From: a virus
DNA length: 38,415 bases
Direction: 5' to 3' (one strand)
Virus record (IMG/VR): IMGVR_UViG_3300022198_001053
Coordinates: 1-38,415 of that record
This document shows positions 1 through 8,605 of this stretch, piece after piece. The notes under the pieces are model-generated. The model made no database searches, was not told the origin of the DNA, and saw only the letters and a list, made by a program, of their open reading frames with translations. Each line of letters starts with the position of its first letter. Position 1 is the first letter of the stretch. The position numbers were made by a program, and so were the translations under genes.

Positions 1-195
1 TGCTGCTGACATTGCTGACGTTGAAGCCCTTGGTGGCCGCGCTACGGCTGCGCTGCGTGCGGCTGACCCGATGCAGCAAGCGATTGTTAATCAGCTTAAT
101 GCCCTTGCCGCCCAGCGGTTCGCGGCCTCTGGTCAGCTTTCCCCGCAAGAGATGCGTGGCGCACAGCAAGCCGCTCGTCTCGGTGGACTTTCCCG
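1..195. repeat. Left copy of the 195-bp end overlap (circular junction)
   Basis: These bases match 38221-38415 at 191 of 195 positions. The differences are at 127, 128, 133 and 142. The overlap lies inside one open reading frame that runs through the junction, so the window is a circular or circularly permuted genome of about 38,220 bp opened within a gene. It is unlikely to be a physical terminal repeat, because the copies differ and the sequence is protein-coding. Confidence 0.93.
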
Positions 196-856
196 TGGTC
201 GCGTAGGCGACGTTAGCACAGTTGCTTCTGAGGTTCTTAACCGCGAGCAAGCCCTTGCCGCTCGCCGTCAGGAAGCGTTACAAGCTGCTCAGATGGCGTT
301 TGCCGCTAACCAAGCTACCGCCGCTGACCCCTTCCAAGCTATCCTTGGTCGTCCCGCGCAAGCCCCCGGTATGGGCATGGCTTCTACGCAGTTCGCTGCT
401 GGCCTTGCTGGTCAGCCCCTTGGCCCGAACCTCTTTGACCCGAACGCCGGTATTAACCTCGCGCTTCAGCAAAATGCTAACCTGGCAAATTATCAGTCTA
501 GCCTGTATGGTGCTCAGGCCGGTTACGCTGGTGCTACAAATCAGGGCCGTGGTGCCATGATTGGCGGCATTGTTGGTGGCCTTGGTGCTCTTGGTGGTGG
601 CATTGCTGGTGGCATTGGTGCCGCCGCCGGTTGTTGGGTAGCCCGTGAGGTCTTCGGTAACGAGAATCCGATGTGGCTCTTGTTCCGTCAGTGGCTGTTT
701 GAGAACTCCCCTGACTGGTTCTTTAACCTTTACATTAAACACGGCGAGAAGTTCGCTCAGTTCATTTCGGACAAGCCGCTTATCAAGTGGGCTATCCGCA
801 AGTGGATGACGGGTATCGTTGAGCGTAAGTTCGCCGCTAACCCCGCTTTCATCTAA
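2..856 (+). CDS. Ejection (internal virion) protein, C-terminal part of junction-spanning gene
   Basis: The frame is open from base 2 and continues the gene that begins at 37940, giving about 378 residues across the junction. The visible part starts with an Ala/Gln-rich helical stretch (AADIADVEALGG), followed by a strongly hydrophobic glycine-zipper segment (GAMIGGIVGGLGALGGG and onward) able to insert in a membrane. A Trp-rich C-terminus follows, starting CWVAREVFG with HGEKFAQFI further on, which I recall as a conserved ending of proteins from marine podovirus-like phages. It is the first of three consecutive ejection-type genes and overlaps the next start as TAATG. By analogy with T7 gp14-gp16 it probably leaves the virion with the DNA to form a conduit across the envelope. 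The role is inferred from composition and position. Confidence 0.72.
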   Translation, partial: AADIADVEALGGRATAALRAADPMQQAIVNQLNALAAQRFAASGQLSPQEMRGAQQAARLGGLSRGRVGDVSTVASEVLNREQALAARRQEALQAAQMAFAANQATAADPFQAILGRPAQAPGMGMASTQFAAGLAGQPLGPNLFDPNAGINLALQQNANLANYQSSLYGAQAGYAGATNQGRGAMIGGIVGGLGALGGGIAGGIGAAAGCWVAREVFGNENPMWLLFRQWLFENSPDWFFNLYIKHGEKFAQFISDKPLIKWAIRKWMTGIVERKFAANPAFI

Positions 857-2454
857 TGGCTTACGGATTCGGCACAGGCGTTCAAGCAGGACTTGGCGCA
901 ACAGATTACTCTAACTACCTCCGTGGTGCTCTCTCTGGGGCGCAGATGGAGGCGCAGGGGACTGCCGCTATCGGGCAAGGCATCCAGAACGCCCTTAGTT
1001 CTATCGGCGTTGGCGTGCAGAAATACATGAAGAACAAGGAGGAGAAGCTTCTTAATAAGGAAGCAACTGACATTATTTCTCCGATGATAGATAGTCCCTT
1101 TGTTCGTAAGGCATTAAATATTCCAGAGAATGCAACGCGAGAAGACATTGATAAAATTGTAATGAAACAGGTAAGGGTGTTTGGCGCGGCCAATGCGTTT
1201 AAACTTGTTGATGAGGCAAGGAAGTCTGCTGCGTTTCAAGTTGGCGTTGGTGCTATTCCCCAAACGATTACGGAAACAGTTGAAGAAAAGGTTCCAACAT
1301 TTCTTACTCCAGACGTAAATATTTCTGCGCCAACCTCGTTCTTGATGAACGCTCCCCAGCCGTCCGTTGAGGACTTCATGCAGACGGGAAAGATTACGCC
1401 TCAAGCCCCAGCCATGGCGATTGACATGGTCAGCAAGCAGCCTGCTGCCCCCGCCGCTGCGCCTGAGGCACCAGCGATTAAACCTGTTCCCAAGAACATT
1501 GAGCAATACTTTGCTTTTAACGCGCAAACTGGAAGCCTTGTCCCGACAAGAAGGCTTGAGCAGGATACGCTTGCGGTTACGTCTGACTTTCAAAATCTAG
1601 AGAAAGAAAAGGAGCGGATTAATTCTATACTTAAAAGCGGATATAAGAGCACTAATGTTGGTGTTTCACCAACAGGTTCTCCCAACATCATAACCTCTCA
1701 ACTTAGCGGAGAGGATATTCAGTCGTATAATCAACAACTTTCCAGCATTGAACAGCAACAAGAACCGCTAAAGAATAAGTTAATTGAGTTTGCTAACGTT
1801 CGCCAGTCTGCTGCTGATTTCGGAAAGCAACCTGACAAGAAGCCTAGTATTGAGGAAACGGCGTCTAATGTGATTGACCGCTCGCTACGCTTTGCAGAGG
1901 AGGTTAACCTTGACCCAGTTGACAAGAATCAATGGCTGCAAATGAAGACCGTCCTCAAGGACATCCCGCGCAAGGCTACTGACGGAGAAAAGATTGCGGC
2001 CTTCGTTAAGGCTTACGGAGAGATTGCTCCGATTGACTCTAGCGTTTACTTCAAGATGAAGCAACTGTTCGATACCACTCCGGTGATTACGGACCTCGGT
2101 GGCGGCAATCAGCTTGTTACGGTTGGCAACCAAAGCTTTTTGATTAGGGCCGACGAAGTGAAACCAATGTCAGCTAGTGACCGTAGGCTTAATAACCAAG
2201 AGGGGTATGCGCAACTCTTGATACTTGCAAAAAATATGGGGGTAGACGAATTTATCGCCAAGCATCCTCCGCTTTATAATAAGCTAGAACAGCTGCACGT
2301 TTTATATGGAGATAGAAATTCATTCACTAATAGTATATTTCCACTCCGGCAAGCCATTGCCGCACTCTCCGAACAACCAGCAACAAATGTCACCGCAACG
2401 ACTAGTGGAAACAATGTTCGCGCCGCTGCTAATAGGGTTCTTGAACAACAATAA
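856..2454 (+). CDS. Ejection (internal virion) protein, 532 aa
   Basis: The ATG at 856 shares a base with the preceding stop (TAATG), so translation is coupled. The N-terminus is Gly/Ala-rich (MAYGFGTGVQAGLGATDYSN), followed by a Lys/Glu-rich helical part, an Ala/Pro linker around residues 170-210 (APAAAPEAPAIKPVP) and a long coiled-coil-like part (EKERINSILK, SSIEQQQEPLKNKL). No enzyme motif is visible. Its place between two other ejection-like genes suggests the middle member of an internal core, comparable to T7 gp15. Function is inferred from position and composition only. Confidence 0.62.
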   Translation: MAYGFGTGVQAGLGATDYSNYLRGALSGAQMEAQGTAAIGQGIQNALSSIGVGVQKYMKNKEEKLLNKEATDIISPMIDSPFVRKALNIPENATREDIDKIVMKQVRVFGAANAFKLVDEARKSAAFQVGVGAIPQTITETVEEKVPTFLTPDVNISAPTSFLMNAPQPSVEDFMQTGKITPQAPAMAIDMVSKQPAAPAAAPEAPAIKPVPKNIEQYFAFNAQTGSLVPTRRLEQDTLAVTSDFQNLEKEKERINSILKSGYKSTNVGVSPTGSPNIITSQLSGEDIQSYNQQLSSIEQQQEPLKNKLIEFANVRQSAADFGKQPDKKPSIEETASNVIDRSLRFAEEVNLDPVDKNQWLQMKTVLKDIPRKATDGEKIAAFVKAYGEIAPIDSSVYFKMKQLFDTTPVITDLGGGNQLVTVGNQSFLIRADEVKPMSASDRRLNNQEGYAQLLILAKNMGVDEFIAKHPPLYNKLEQLHVLYGDRNSFTNSIFPLRQAIAALSEQPATNVTATTSGNNVRAAANRVLEQQ

Positions 2455-2462
2455 ACAATACC

Positions 2463-5400
2463 ATGGCAAACGCCGACGCATATGCGGAGTGGATTGTTGC
2501 TAACAAGGACAAAAAAGGCACTCCTGATTTTGAAACCGTAGCCGCTGCTTACAGAGAAGCGGTTGCGGAGGAGCAGGGTCAAATACCAAGCCAAGGACCG
2601 TCCATTGGTCGCATGGCTGCCGATACGGGCATTGAGGTTGGCGGTGCTATTGCCGGTCAGCTTGCAGGTGCCCCATTCGCACCAGCTACGTTTGGACTTT
2701 CTGTGCCTATTGGTGGTGCTGTTGGTGGTGCCACTGCTAACATTGCTGTTCAAAAGGGACAGATTGCTCGCGGAGAACGCGAGAAGTTTTCTTATGGTGA
2801 ACTTGCTGTTGCTACTTTACTAAGCGGAATACCCGGCGGCAAAGCACTTAAGGGTGGAACAACACTTGGTAGAACCATAGCAAAGAGAGCGGTTCAGGGT
2901 GCTGGAATTTCTACTGGCTCCGAACTAGCCAAGACTGTAATTGACGAGGGCCGCATCCCAACACAAGAGGAATTTACTACGGCTCTTGCGCTTGGAACGG
3001 TAACTGGTGGCGCACTTGGTGGCGCAGAAACAGCAGTGTCTAAGTATGCTTCAAAAGCGATTTCTGGTATTAAGGAATACGGCGCGATTAAGGAACTCGT
3101 CCCGACGATTAGAAAGATTGCTGGCGAGAAAAGCCAGCTTGCCGTTGATGGCGAGTTCGCCATCAGAGACATGGACAAGGCACTGCGCTCAATTAAAGAT
3201 AAAGCCCAGCGTGCGGAAGCGGCAGACTTTACTCTTCAGTATCTTCGCGGCGAAACAAATCTTGCTAATGTCCCAGAGGCAATAGCCCCCTCCGTAAAGC
3301 TTGTCAGAAAAGTAATTGATGATACAACGGAAAGAGGCATACAGCTTGGACTCGTTGAGGGTAAGGGCGCACTTGAAAACGCCATGCTTGATAATCTTGG
3401 CGCATACCTTAACCGCTCTTACAAAGTGTTCAACGGGTGGCGTCCAGACATCCCGACAATGCAGCGATGGGTCGAGGGCAATGTAGCAGACCGCGTTGAG
3501 AAACTTACCCAGCGAGCAATCAGGTCGCGTATGTATCGCGCCCAAGCATTGCAGAACATGGGAATCAAGCAGCCAAACCTTCAGCCCCTTAGCGAATTAA
3601 GGGCTGGTGTGTTAAAGCGTGCTGATAAGTTTCGACAAGAATACACGGACATCGCTAACCAATTAGTTGACCGCGAGGGCGCAATGCAGTTTGCCACAAC
3701 GGGCAGGCTTAACGCGAGGAGTGGGGTTTATCGTCGCAAAAAAGACATAGACCCGCTTACAAGGGAACTACTTGGCGAGATTCACGACCCTGTTTATCTT
3801 GCGTCTGAAACGCTTGCGAAGATGACTGCATCCGAAGCCAAGTTTAAGGTTATGCAAGAGGTTGCATCTGTCGGGCAGACGGCTGGCTTGTTCCGAAAGC
3901 AATCTAAGCTTGGCGATGTATTAGTTGTTGAGCCTGAGGACAAGCTTCTTAATCCACTTGCTGGCCTATACACTACTCCAGAGGTTCGTAATGCTTTCAA
4001 TGCTTATACGTCAAACGACCTCGACCCAATCTTACAGCACTTCGGCCTTGTTGCCTCACTATCTTCTATTGCCAAGCTTCCGAAAACGCTTGGTTCGCTA
4101 AAGGGCTGGGCATCTAACATATGGGGCGGCGTGATGGATACCATTGCCCAGGGTCACGGCTTGGAGTTTCTGCGTGCCAAAAACTATGTAACTGCTAAAA
4201 ATAACTTTCTGCTTAACTTAGGTATTGGTAAGCCAGACGGAACGCTGAGAACAAAAGAAACCCTTGAGTTGTTTAAGTTCTTTAGGCGCCAGGGCTTCAT
4301 TCGTGGTAACGTGCAGTTTAACGACTTCAAGCGCGGCTTGCTTGAGTCCGATAAGAGCTTCCTTAACAGGCTACCTACTAAAGCAAAGGAGAAGATTAAG
4401 GGAAGCATTGAAACAGTTGGTAAGCTTTACTCGGCCCCAGAAACAGCAACTAAAGTGTTTAACTTTTATGGGGAACTTTCCGCGCTAAAGAAGGCGTATC
4501 CTGCTGAATCAATGGAAAAACTGATGGAAAGGGCCGCTGAAAAAGTAAGGCTTACTACCCAGGATTCCGATTCGCTACCAAGGTTCATAAGAAACTTTTC
4601 ATCTATTGGATTCCTTGACCCGTTTGTTTCTTACACGGCTGACCGATTCCGTGTCGTTTTTAATACTTACAAACTAGGCTTGCAAGAAATGGCTAGCGGT
4701 AATGCCGTGATGAGAAACCGAGGGGCTAGCCGTATGGCCGCTATGTCAACCCTTCTTGGCGGCGTAGCATACGTTGGCTCTAACCCTTGGCTGAGTCGCG
4801 AGGAAGAGGAAGCGGTAAGAAATCGTATGCCTAGCTGGGATAAGGACGGCCTCGTTACGATTAACAAGAACGACGATGGGACTTACTCATACATTAACCT
4901 TAACTACACGTTCCCGCACTCTATCGCTATTGAGGCAGCATCCCTTGCAGCCCGACAAGCAACGCCAGAAGAAGCGTTCTCTGCTTTGTCTAAGTCGCTA
5001 GGCAAGCAACTCTTCGGTGCTAATCTTTTGCTCGCTCCTGTATCTGAGGTGGTGTCCGGTAAGACTAAGTATGGCACTCCCATTACCAGCGAGAACGCTC
5101 CGATTTACAAGCAGTTCATAGATAACTCTAGTTACTTCTTGGACAATACCCTTAACCCGCTTGTTGTCCGCGAAACGAATAAATTCTTTAAGACACTCAA
5201 ATCTAAGGACTTCAAGGTTGAGACGCCCGGCGGCCAGGTTTACACAATGAATGACCTGCTTGCCGAGAACTTCGGCGGCATCAGAAAGAAGACTTTTAAC
5301 CCTTACTCTAGGCTTAAGACCGATGCGTTTGCTTTAAGCAAAACAATGTCAGACGACAGAATCTCTTATGCCTCTGCTAGAAAGCGTGCGCTTGACGATG

Positions 5401-5945
5401 CGGAAAAGCAGGCTGCATATAAAGAGTATCTTCCTCTACATGGAACTGCTTTTAATAAGGTAAGGCAAATCGTTAATGATTCTAGGGCGCTTGGCCTTAC
5501 TGATGAGGAGATTGCGCTTACGCTAAAAGAGGGGCGCATAGACTCGCAGACAATCCTTGGTGCCCTTACGGACACTTACTTGCCGCCGCCCGTTGAGAAA
5601 GACAGGTCAGCAGAGTTACTTGCTGACGAGGTTATGAATCTTCCTGCGTCCCAGCGTGGGTCTGCTATTTCAAAGATTGCTCGTGAGCAGCCGCAAATTG
5701 CGGCCAGCGTTGCAAACAGGGTTAAGTCCCAGATGCGCGACCTTGCCCTTGGCGTTAATGAAGTGGACCGATTGATTGGTGCGCTTGACGCTAACGATGG
5801 AACACGGGCTAAGTATATTACCCAGCAGCTTGCTAAACTTCGCACCCAGCAAGAGCGGCAAGCTTACATTAACGAGCTACAAAGCAAGAGACTGTTGACG
5901 CCGCTTGTTTACGAACAAGTAAAAGCGTATCTAGTTTCTCAGTGA
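2463..5945 (+). CDS. Large ejection (internal virion core) protein, 1160 aa
   Basis: This is the longest gene of the genome. It starts 8 bp after the previous stop with no Shine-Dalgarno sequence. Residues about 45-110 form a glycine-zipper hydrophobic region (VGGAIAGQLAGAPFAP, VPIGGAVGGATANIAV) and a second Gly-rich patch follows near 120. The rest is long, helical and Lys/Glu/Arg-rich. Size, last position in the virion operon and membrane-active N-terminus resemble the largest T7-like core protein (gp16 class), which enters the host envelope during DNA ejection. I see no lytic transglycosylase or peptidase motif, so the peptidoglycan-cutting activity of some gp16 relatives is not supported. 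The last bases overlap the oppositely oriented gene ending at 5939. Confidence 0.7.
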   Translation: MANADAYAEWIVANKDKKGTPDFETVAAAYREAVAEEQGQIPSQGPSIGRMAADTGIEVGGAIAGQLAGAPFAPATFGLSVPIGGAVGGATANIAVQKGQIARGEREKFSYGELAVATLLSGIPGGKALKGGTTLGRTIAKRAVQGAGISTGSELAKTVIDEGRIPTQEEFTTALALGTVTGGALGGAETAVSKYASKAISGIKEYGAIKELVPTIRKIAGEKSQLAVDGEFAIRDMDKALRSIKDKAQRAEAADFTLQYLRGETNLANVPEAIAPSVKLVRKVIDDTTERGIQLGLVEGKGALENAMLDNLGAYLNRSYKVFNGWRPDIPTMQRWVEGNVADRVEKLTQRAIRSRMYRAQALQNMGIKQPNLQPLSELRAGVLKRADKFRQEYTDIANQLVDREGAMQFATTGRLNARSGVYRRKKDIDPLTRELLGEIHDPVYLASETLAKMTASEAKFKVMQEVASVGQTAGLFRKQSKLGDVLVVEPEDKLLNPLAGLYTTPEVRNAFNAYTSNDLDPILQHFGLVASLSSIAKLPKTLGSLKGWASNIWGGVMDTIAQGHGLEFLRAKNYVTAKNNFLLNLGIGKPDGTLRTKETLELFKFFRRQGFIRGNVQFNDFKRGLLESDKSFLNRLPTKAKEKIKGSIETVGKLYSAPETATKVFNFYGELSALKKAYPAESMEKLMERAAEKVRLTTQDSDSLPRFIRNFSSIGFLDPFVSYTADRFRVVFNTYKLGLQEMASGNAVMRNRGASRMAAMSTLLGGVAYVGSNPWLSREEEEAVRNRMPSWDKDGLVTINKNDDGTYSYINLNYTFPHSIAIEAASLAARQATPEEAFSALSKSLGKQLFGANLLLAPVSEVVSGKTKYGTPITSENAPIYKQFIDNSSYFLDNTLNPLVVRETNKFFKTLKSKDFKVETPGGQVYTMNDLLAENFGGIRKKTFNPYSRLKTDAFALSKTMSDDRISYASARKRALDDAEKQAAYKEYLPLHGTAFNKVRQIVNDSRALGLTDEEIALTLKEGRIDSQTILGALTDTYLPPPVEKDRSAELLADEVMNLPASQRGSAISKIAREQPQIAASVANRVKSQMRDLALGVNEVDRLIGALDANDGTRAKYITQQLAKLRTQQERQAYINELQSKRLLTPLVYEQVKAYLVSQ

Positions 5946-6133
5946 GCAAGCCGCATCCTGGCGGTAGCTTGTAACCTATCCATCCCATTAACCCAAGACT
6001 CGGGGATGATGCCGAGGGGTTTACCGTTCGTGGCCCAGACATACACGTTACCCTCGTGCAAGGTTACGTTGCCTACTTCCCATCGGTGGTTAGCCGCGAT
6101 GCGCTTAATCTTCTCTTTCAGTTCGTCGCTCAT
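5939..6133 (-). CDS. Small hypothetical protein, 64 aa
   Basis: Last gene of the minus-strand arm, meeting the ejection gene tail to tail with a 7-bp overlap. The protein starts MSDELKEKIKRIAANHRWEV and has a beta-like middle (GNVTLHEGNVYVWATNGKPL). I recognise no family. It lies downstream of the terminator at 6243-6278 and the tRNA, so it needs read-through or a separate promoter. The leader between tRNA and ATG is AC-rich without an SD motif. Confidence 0.6.
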   Translation of the reverse strand: MSDELKEKIKRIAANHRWEVGNVTLHEGNVYVWATNGKPLGIIPESWVNGMDRLQATARMRLAH

Positions 6134-6167
6134 AGTATCTAGTTGTTCGTAGTTGTTCTGTTTCGTT

Positions 6168-6242
6168 TGGAGCCTGAGACTGGAATCGAACCAGCAACCG
6201 CCTGTTTACAAAACAGGTGCTCTACCGTTGAGCTACTCAGGC
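6168..6242 (-). tRNA. tRNA-Thr (anticodon UGU), CCA encoded
   Basis: The minus strand folds into a full cloverleaf. The acceptor stem GCCTGAG pairs with CTCAGGC. A D-arm is followed by anticodon stem CCTGT/ACAGG with a 7-base loop TTTGTAA, giving anticodon TGU, which reads ACA. The T-arm contains the canonical GGTTCGATTCC. The discriminator is T and the 3' CCA is encoded, so host CCA-adding enzyme is not needed. In the capsid gene ACA is, by my hand count, the most used Thr codon (about 13 of 35), so the tRNA may help late translation. An intrinsic terminator on the same strand ends directly at its 5' side. Confidence 0.93.
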
Positions 6243-6278
6243 AAAAAAAGTCCCCGGCTTTTATGCGATTACCGGGGA
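6243..6278 (-). terminator. Intrinsic terminator of the minus-strand early operon
   Basis: Read on the minus strand, stem TCCCCGG (6278-6272) pairs with CCGGGGA (6257-6251) around a 14-base loop, followed by C and seven T (6249-6243). It follows the SSB-like gene and should end most early transcription. The T run abuts the first base of the tRNA. Confidence 0.85.
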
Positions 6279-6330
6279 GGTGATGAAAACTAACCAGCGA
6301 AGAGTTACCGCCGTCGCAATACCTAATTGT

Positions 6331-6885
6331 TTAGTAAGGCAAGTCGTCCTCGGGTGCAGGGGTTTCAATCGTGCGCTGACCGAACCACCACAAGGCACCC
6401 CACTCAGGAGCACGGAGTGCAGCGTTATCAGCAATCTCAGGGAGGCCAGCGTCGTTAAACGCCTTGCGCGTAGCCGAGGCTAGGTCGGCCCACGCCTTAG
6501 CCAGTTCAGCCCCATTAAGGGCCGTTTCCGTGGCAGTATGAGCCTGTTTTGCAGGCGTAGCGTAAGCCTGATTGCTTTCGGAGTGGCTGTCCACGGCGTC
6601 TTGCGTAGTCACGATGACGGATTTGCCAAGAGAAATCTGAGGCTTGCCGTTGTAATCATCCTTACGCTTCATGCCTTTCCCGCTGAACGCGACGGTCTTG
6701 TTATTGTTAGGGACGAAGATAGGGGCATCAGACATCGCGCTGACATCTGTTCCATCTACGACGATTACGGCTGTTTCGTAAGGGCCGAACTTGCCAAGGC
6801 GTTGCTTGGCGAACTTCACTGTTCCACTAAAGGAACCGTTAATGTAATTTCCCGGCTGGGTGTTGACGATGGTATCTAGGCTCAT
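6331..6885 (-). CDS. SSB-like single-stranded DNA-binding protein, 184 aa
   Basis: The first 95 residues look like an OB-fold beta barrel (NGSFSGTVKFAKQRLGKFGP, NNKTVAFSGKGMKRKDDYNG) rich in aromatic and basic residues. After an Ala/Thr linker the protein ends in an acidic tail with a terminal aromatic residue (PEDDLPY), resembling the DDIPF tail that SSB proteins use to recruit partners. It is the last protein gene before the terminator and lies in the same operon as a DnaB-type helicase and two nucleases. I infer that it coats single-stranded DNA during replication and recombination. No SD precedes the ATG; the leader is A-rich. The assignment rests on the tail and composition and should be checked by structure prediction. 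Confidence 0.62.
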   Translation of the reverse strand: MSLDTIVNTQPGNYINGSFSGTVKFAKQRLGKFGPYETAVIVVDGTDVSAMSDAPIFVPNNNKTVAFSGKGMKRKDDYNGKPQISLGKSVIVTTQDAVDSHSESNQAYATPAKQAHTATETALNGAELAKAWADLASATRKAFNDAGLPEIADNAALRAPEWGALWWFGQRTIETPAPEDDLPY

Positions 6886-6924
6886 GGTTTTTTTGTTAGT
6901 TATGGTTATGCTGCTGTCAAGAAG

Positions 6925-7797
6925 TTACGAGGTGCCGCGAATGTTGAACTCAATCCGGTCTTCTTTGGTTGCTTTGTTAATGCGGCGGACTGGGGTAATT
7001 TCAAACTCAATCCACCCGAGAGCGCAAGGACTTCTTGCGGCATCTACGTTATAAGACACGCGACCGTTCTCGTAAGCCTTGAGGAATGAACCCGTGCGGC
7101 CAAGCCAAGGCGTCCGCTCGCGGACAGTAAGCTCTGGGTTCTTCCCGCCAGAGACAAGCGTCAGGCGCGGGGACGATGGGATACAACCTTTCTTGTGGTC
7201 GTGGCCCATCAGATAAAAGTCAGCGTCAGCAGATTGCTGCATCTTCTCTAACGTATTAAACGTAGAACCGGGGAGCGTGCCGCCGCCCTTACCGTGATGC
7301 GCGAAAATGTCGAGGGACTGGCGTTGCGTGCGGCCCTTGAACCGAAGGCTAAGACGGATGAACGAGCACACGCCGAGGAACTTGGTTTGCAAGTAAGCCG
7401 CAAGCATATGGTCAGTCGTGTCGCCGTTATCGAAAGCGAAGTAATGATTGCCACCGAGCAGCCCGATGCACCGCCCACGCATGAAGTCTAGCTCGTTAGC
7501 GAGGGTCTTCATCACGCCTTTGTAAACGCCGTCAAGCGTCCGCTTAGTCGTGTCGTGCATCCCAGTATCGCTAAGGATGATGCGCTCCGAGGTAGATACG
7601 CCGTCAGAGTAATCGCCCATGCCGAGGAACACTGCGTTCTTCTGCTGCTTGGCGTAGTCCAGGAACTCGGACCAATGCTCGTCAGCGTGCATATCAGAGT
7701 CGCGGTGAATGTCTCCGAAAGGGATGAGCTTAAACGGCTTCCCTGTTTCTACTTCGATTTCCACGCGATGCGTGGTGAACAGTCCTGTGGTTTTCAC
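6925..7797 (-). CDS. Calcineurin-like metallophosphoesterase, 290 aa
   Basis: All motifs of the binuclear metallophosphoesterase family are present in order: GDIH at about residue 28, GDYSD at 61, GNH at 116, HHG at 167 and GHDH at 198, supplying the Asp/His/Asn metal ligands. The fold is shared by SbcD/Mre11 nucleases and many phosphatases, so the substrate is open. Its place among helicase, SSB and nuclease genes favours a role in DNA processing. The start is GTG at 7797, which overlaps the preceding stop as GTGA, indicating coupled translation. Confidence 0.85.
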   Translation of the reverse strand: MKTTGLFTTHRVEIEVETGKPFKLIPFGDIHRDSDMHADEHWSEFLDYAKQQKNAVFLGMGDYSDGVSTSERIILSDTGMHDTTKRTLDGVYKGVMKTLANELDFMRGRCIGLLGGNHYFAFDNGDTTDHMLAAYLQTKFLGVCSFIRLSLRFKGRTQRQSLDIFAHHGKGGGTLPGSTFNTLEKMQQSADADFYLMGHDHKKGCIPSSPRLTLVSGGKNPELTVRERTPWLGRTGSFLKAYENGRVSYNVDAARSPCALGWIEFEITPVRRINKATKEDRIEFNIRGTS

Positions 7798-8135
7798 TTA
7801 GCTTCCTTTTGCTTGTGGTTATATCTGTGCAAGATTGTCTTACAGGTGCCGATTGGGATACCTAGCTCATTGGACACTTGCCAGTAAGACAGCCCAGAAA
7901 GTCGAAGCCTGATTACGTCTTGTTGCAGGTCAAAAGCCCGCTGGCGGTTAGCCGAGCGAACCGTCTTTTTTTGGGGGTCTGGGAACGTAGCGTGCTTGGC
8001 AACAACGCCGCGAGGTTGAATCAGCGTGCGGTAGTCAACGTGTCGCCCGGTAGAGTCTTCGTCTGTCGGCTTGTATTTCTCCAGCAAATGCTGGATGGCC
8101 CGAGAGGATTCGCAAATGCGGTTGCCTTCAAACAT
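7794..8135 (-). CDS. Helix-turn-helix protein, about 113 aa
   Basis: The C-terminal 45 residues carry a sigma-70-region-4-like helix-turn-helix (LQQDVIRLRLSGLSYWQVSN followed by ELGIPIGTCKTILHRYNHKQ), with a basic tail. The N-terminal half (FEGNRICESSRAIQHLLEKY) has no recognised domain. I chose the ATG at 8135, which overlaps the upstream stop by 8 bp; an in-frame ATG at 8162 would add nine basic residues. It may regulate phage genes or bind DNA for another purpose. With the ribbon-helix-helix candidate at 14218 it is one of two plausible partners for the operators near 19 kb. Confidence 0.68.
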   Translation of the reverse strand: MFEGNRICESSRAIQHLLEKYKPTDEDSTGRHVDYRTLIQPRGVVAKHATFPDPQKKTVRSANRQRAFDLQQDVIRLRLSGLSYWQVSNELGIPIGTCKTILHRYNHKQKEAK

Positions 8136-8313
8136 CGTCGGCTTCTTTCGTGTAGTCCGCAACCTGAGCGAGCAAGACGAGAGCCTCTGCCCCCACCTTC
8201 ATCCGCTCAAGGCTTTTGAAAAAGGCGACCTCATCGCCGTCTCGGTATGCTTCCTCGGCATCCCGAAGCAGCGCGTTAGTCACTTGTTTGATTTGCTCGT
8301 TAGTATCTTTCAT
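8128..8313 (-). CDS. Small helical hypothetical protein, 61 aa
   Basis: Predominantly helical, charged protein (MKDTNEQIKQVTNALLRDAE) without recognisable motifs. It overlaps the end of the HNH gene by 14 bp and the start of the helix-turn-helix gene by 8 bp, typical of the tightly packed minus-strand operon. Function unknown. Confidence 0.6.
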   Translation of the reverse strand: MKDTNEQIKQVTNALLRDAEEAYRDGDEVAFFKSLERMKVGAEALVLLAQVADYTKEADDV

Positions 8314-8605
8314 TTGTAATCCTCAAAATCCAGTTGTTTTCCTCGGCCCAGGCTGGGTTGTTATGAATATAGTTATGGCAAAAGCGGCAGACTGCAACGA
8401 AAATCGTCGTGTCGCATAGCTTCCCGCCGCGCCCCAAGGGGAGACGGTGATGAATGTCTATTGCTTTGTTCGTTTCGCATATCTCACAGATAGGTCTTTT
8501 CTTTATATGGCCGCTCTTGAGCTTGCGGTATTCCTTTAGTTCTTCGGCACGCTTAGACGACACGCGGTTAAGCGGTGTCTTACGTTTCAGCGGTGAGCGT
8601 TTCAT
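8300..8605 (-). CDS. HNH endonuclease, 101 aa
   Basis: The basic N-terminus MKRSPLKRKTPLNRVSSKRA is typical of small phage HNH proteins. The catalytic core follows: a CxxC pair at residues 40-43, IHHR at 51-54, a second CxxC at 73-76, and H77/H81 in CRFCHNYIHNN. The zinc-finger-supported ββα-metal site therefore appears complete. The ATG at 8605 overlaps the methylase stop as ATGA, so I prefer it to the upstream in-frame ATG at 8623. Small phage HNH proteins may support packaging or cut DNA. This one sits next to the methylase and away from the terminase, so it could be a paired nuclease or a homing enzyme. Confidence 0.88.
   Translation of the reverse strand: MKRSPLKRKTPLNRVSSKRAEELKEYRKLKSGHIKKRPICEICETNKAIDIHHRLPLGRGGKLCDTTIFVAVCRFCHNYIHNNPAWAEENNWILRITNERY

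Noticed and set aside
1-195. T7-like direct terminal repeat
   Set aside because: The two copies are not identical and lie inside a coding frame that continues across the junction, so an assembly overlap of a circular or permuted genome fits better.
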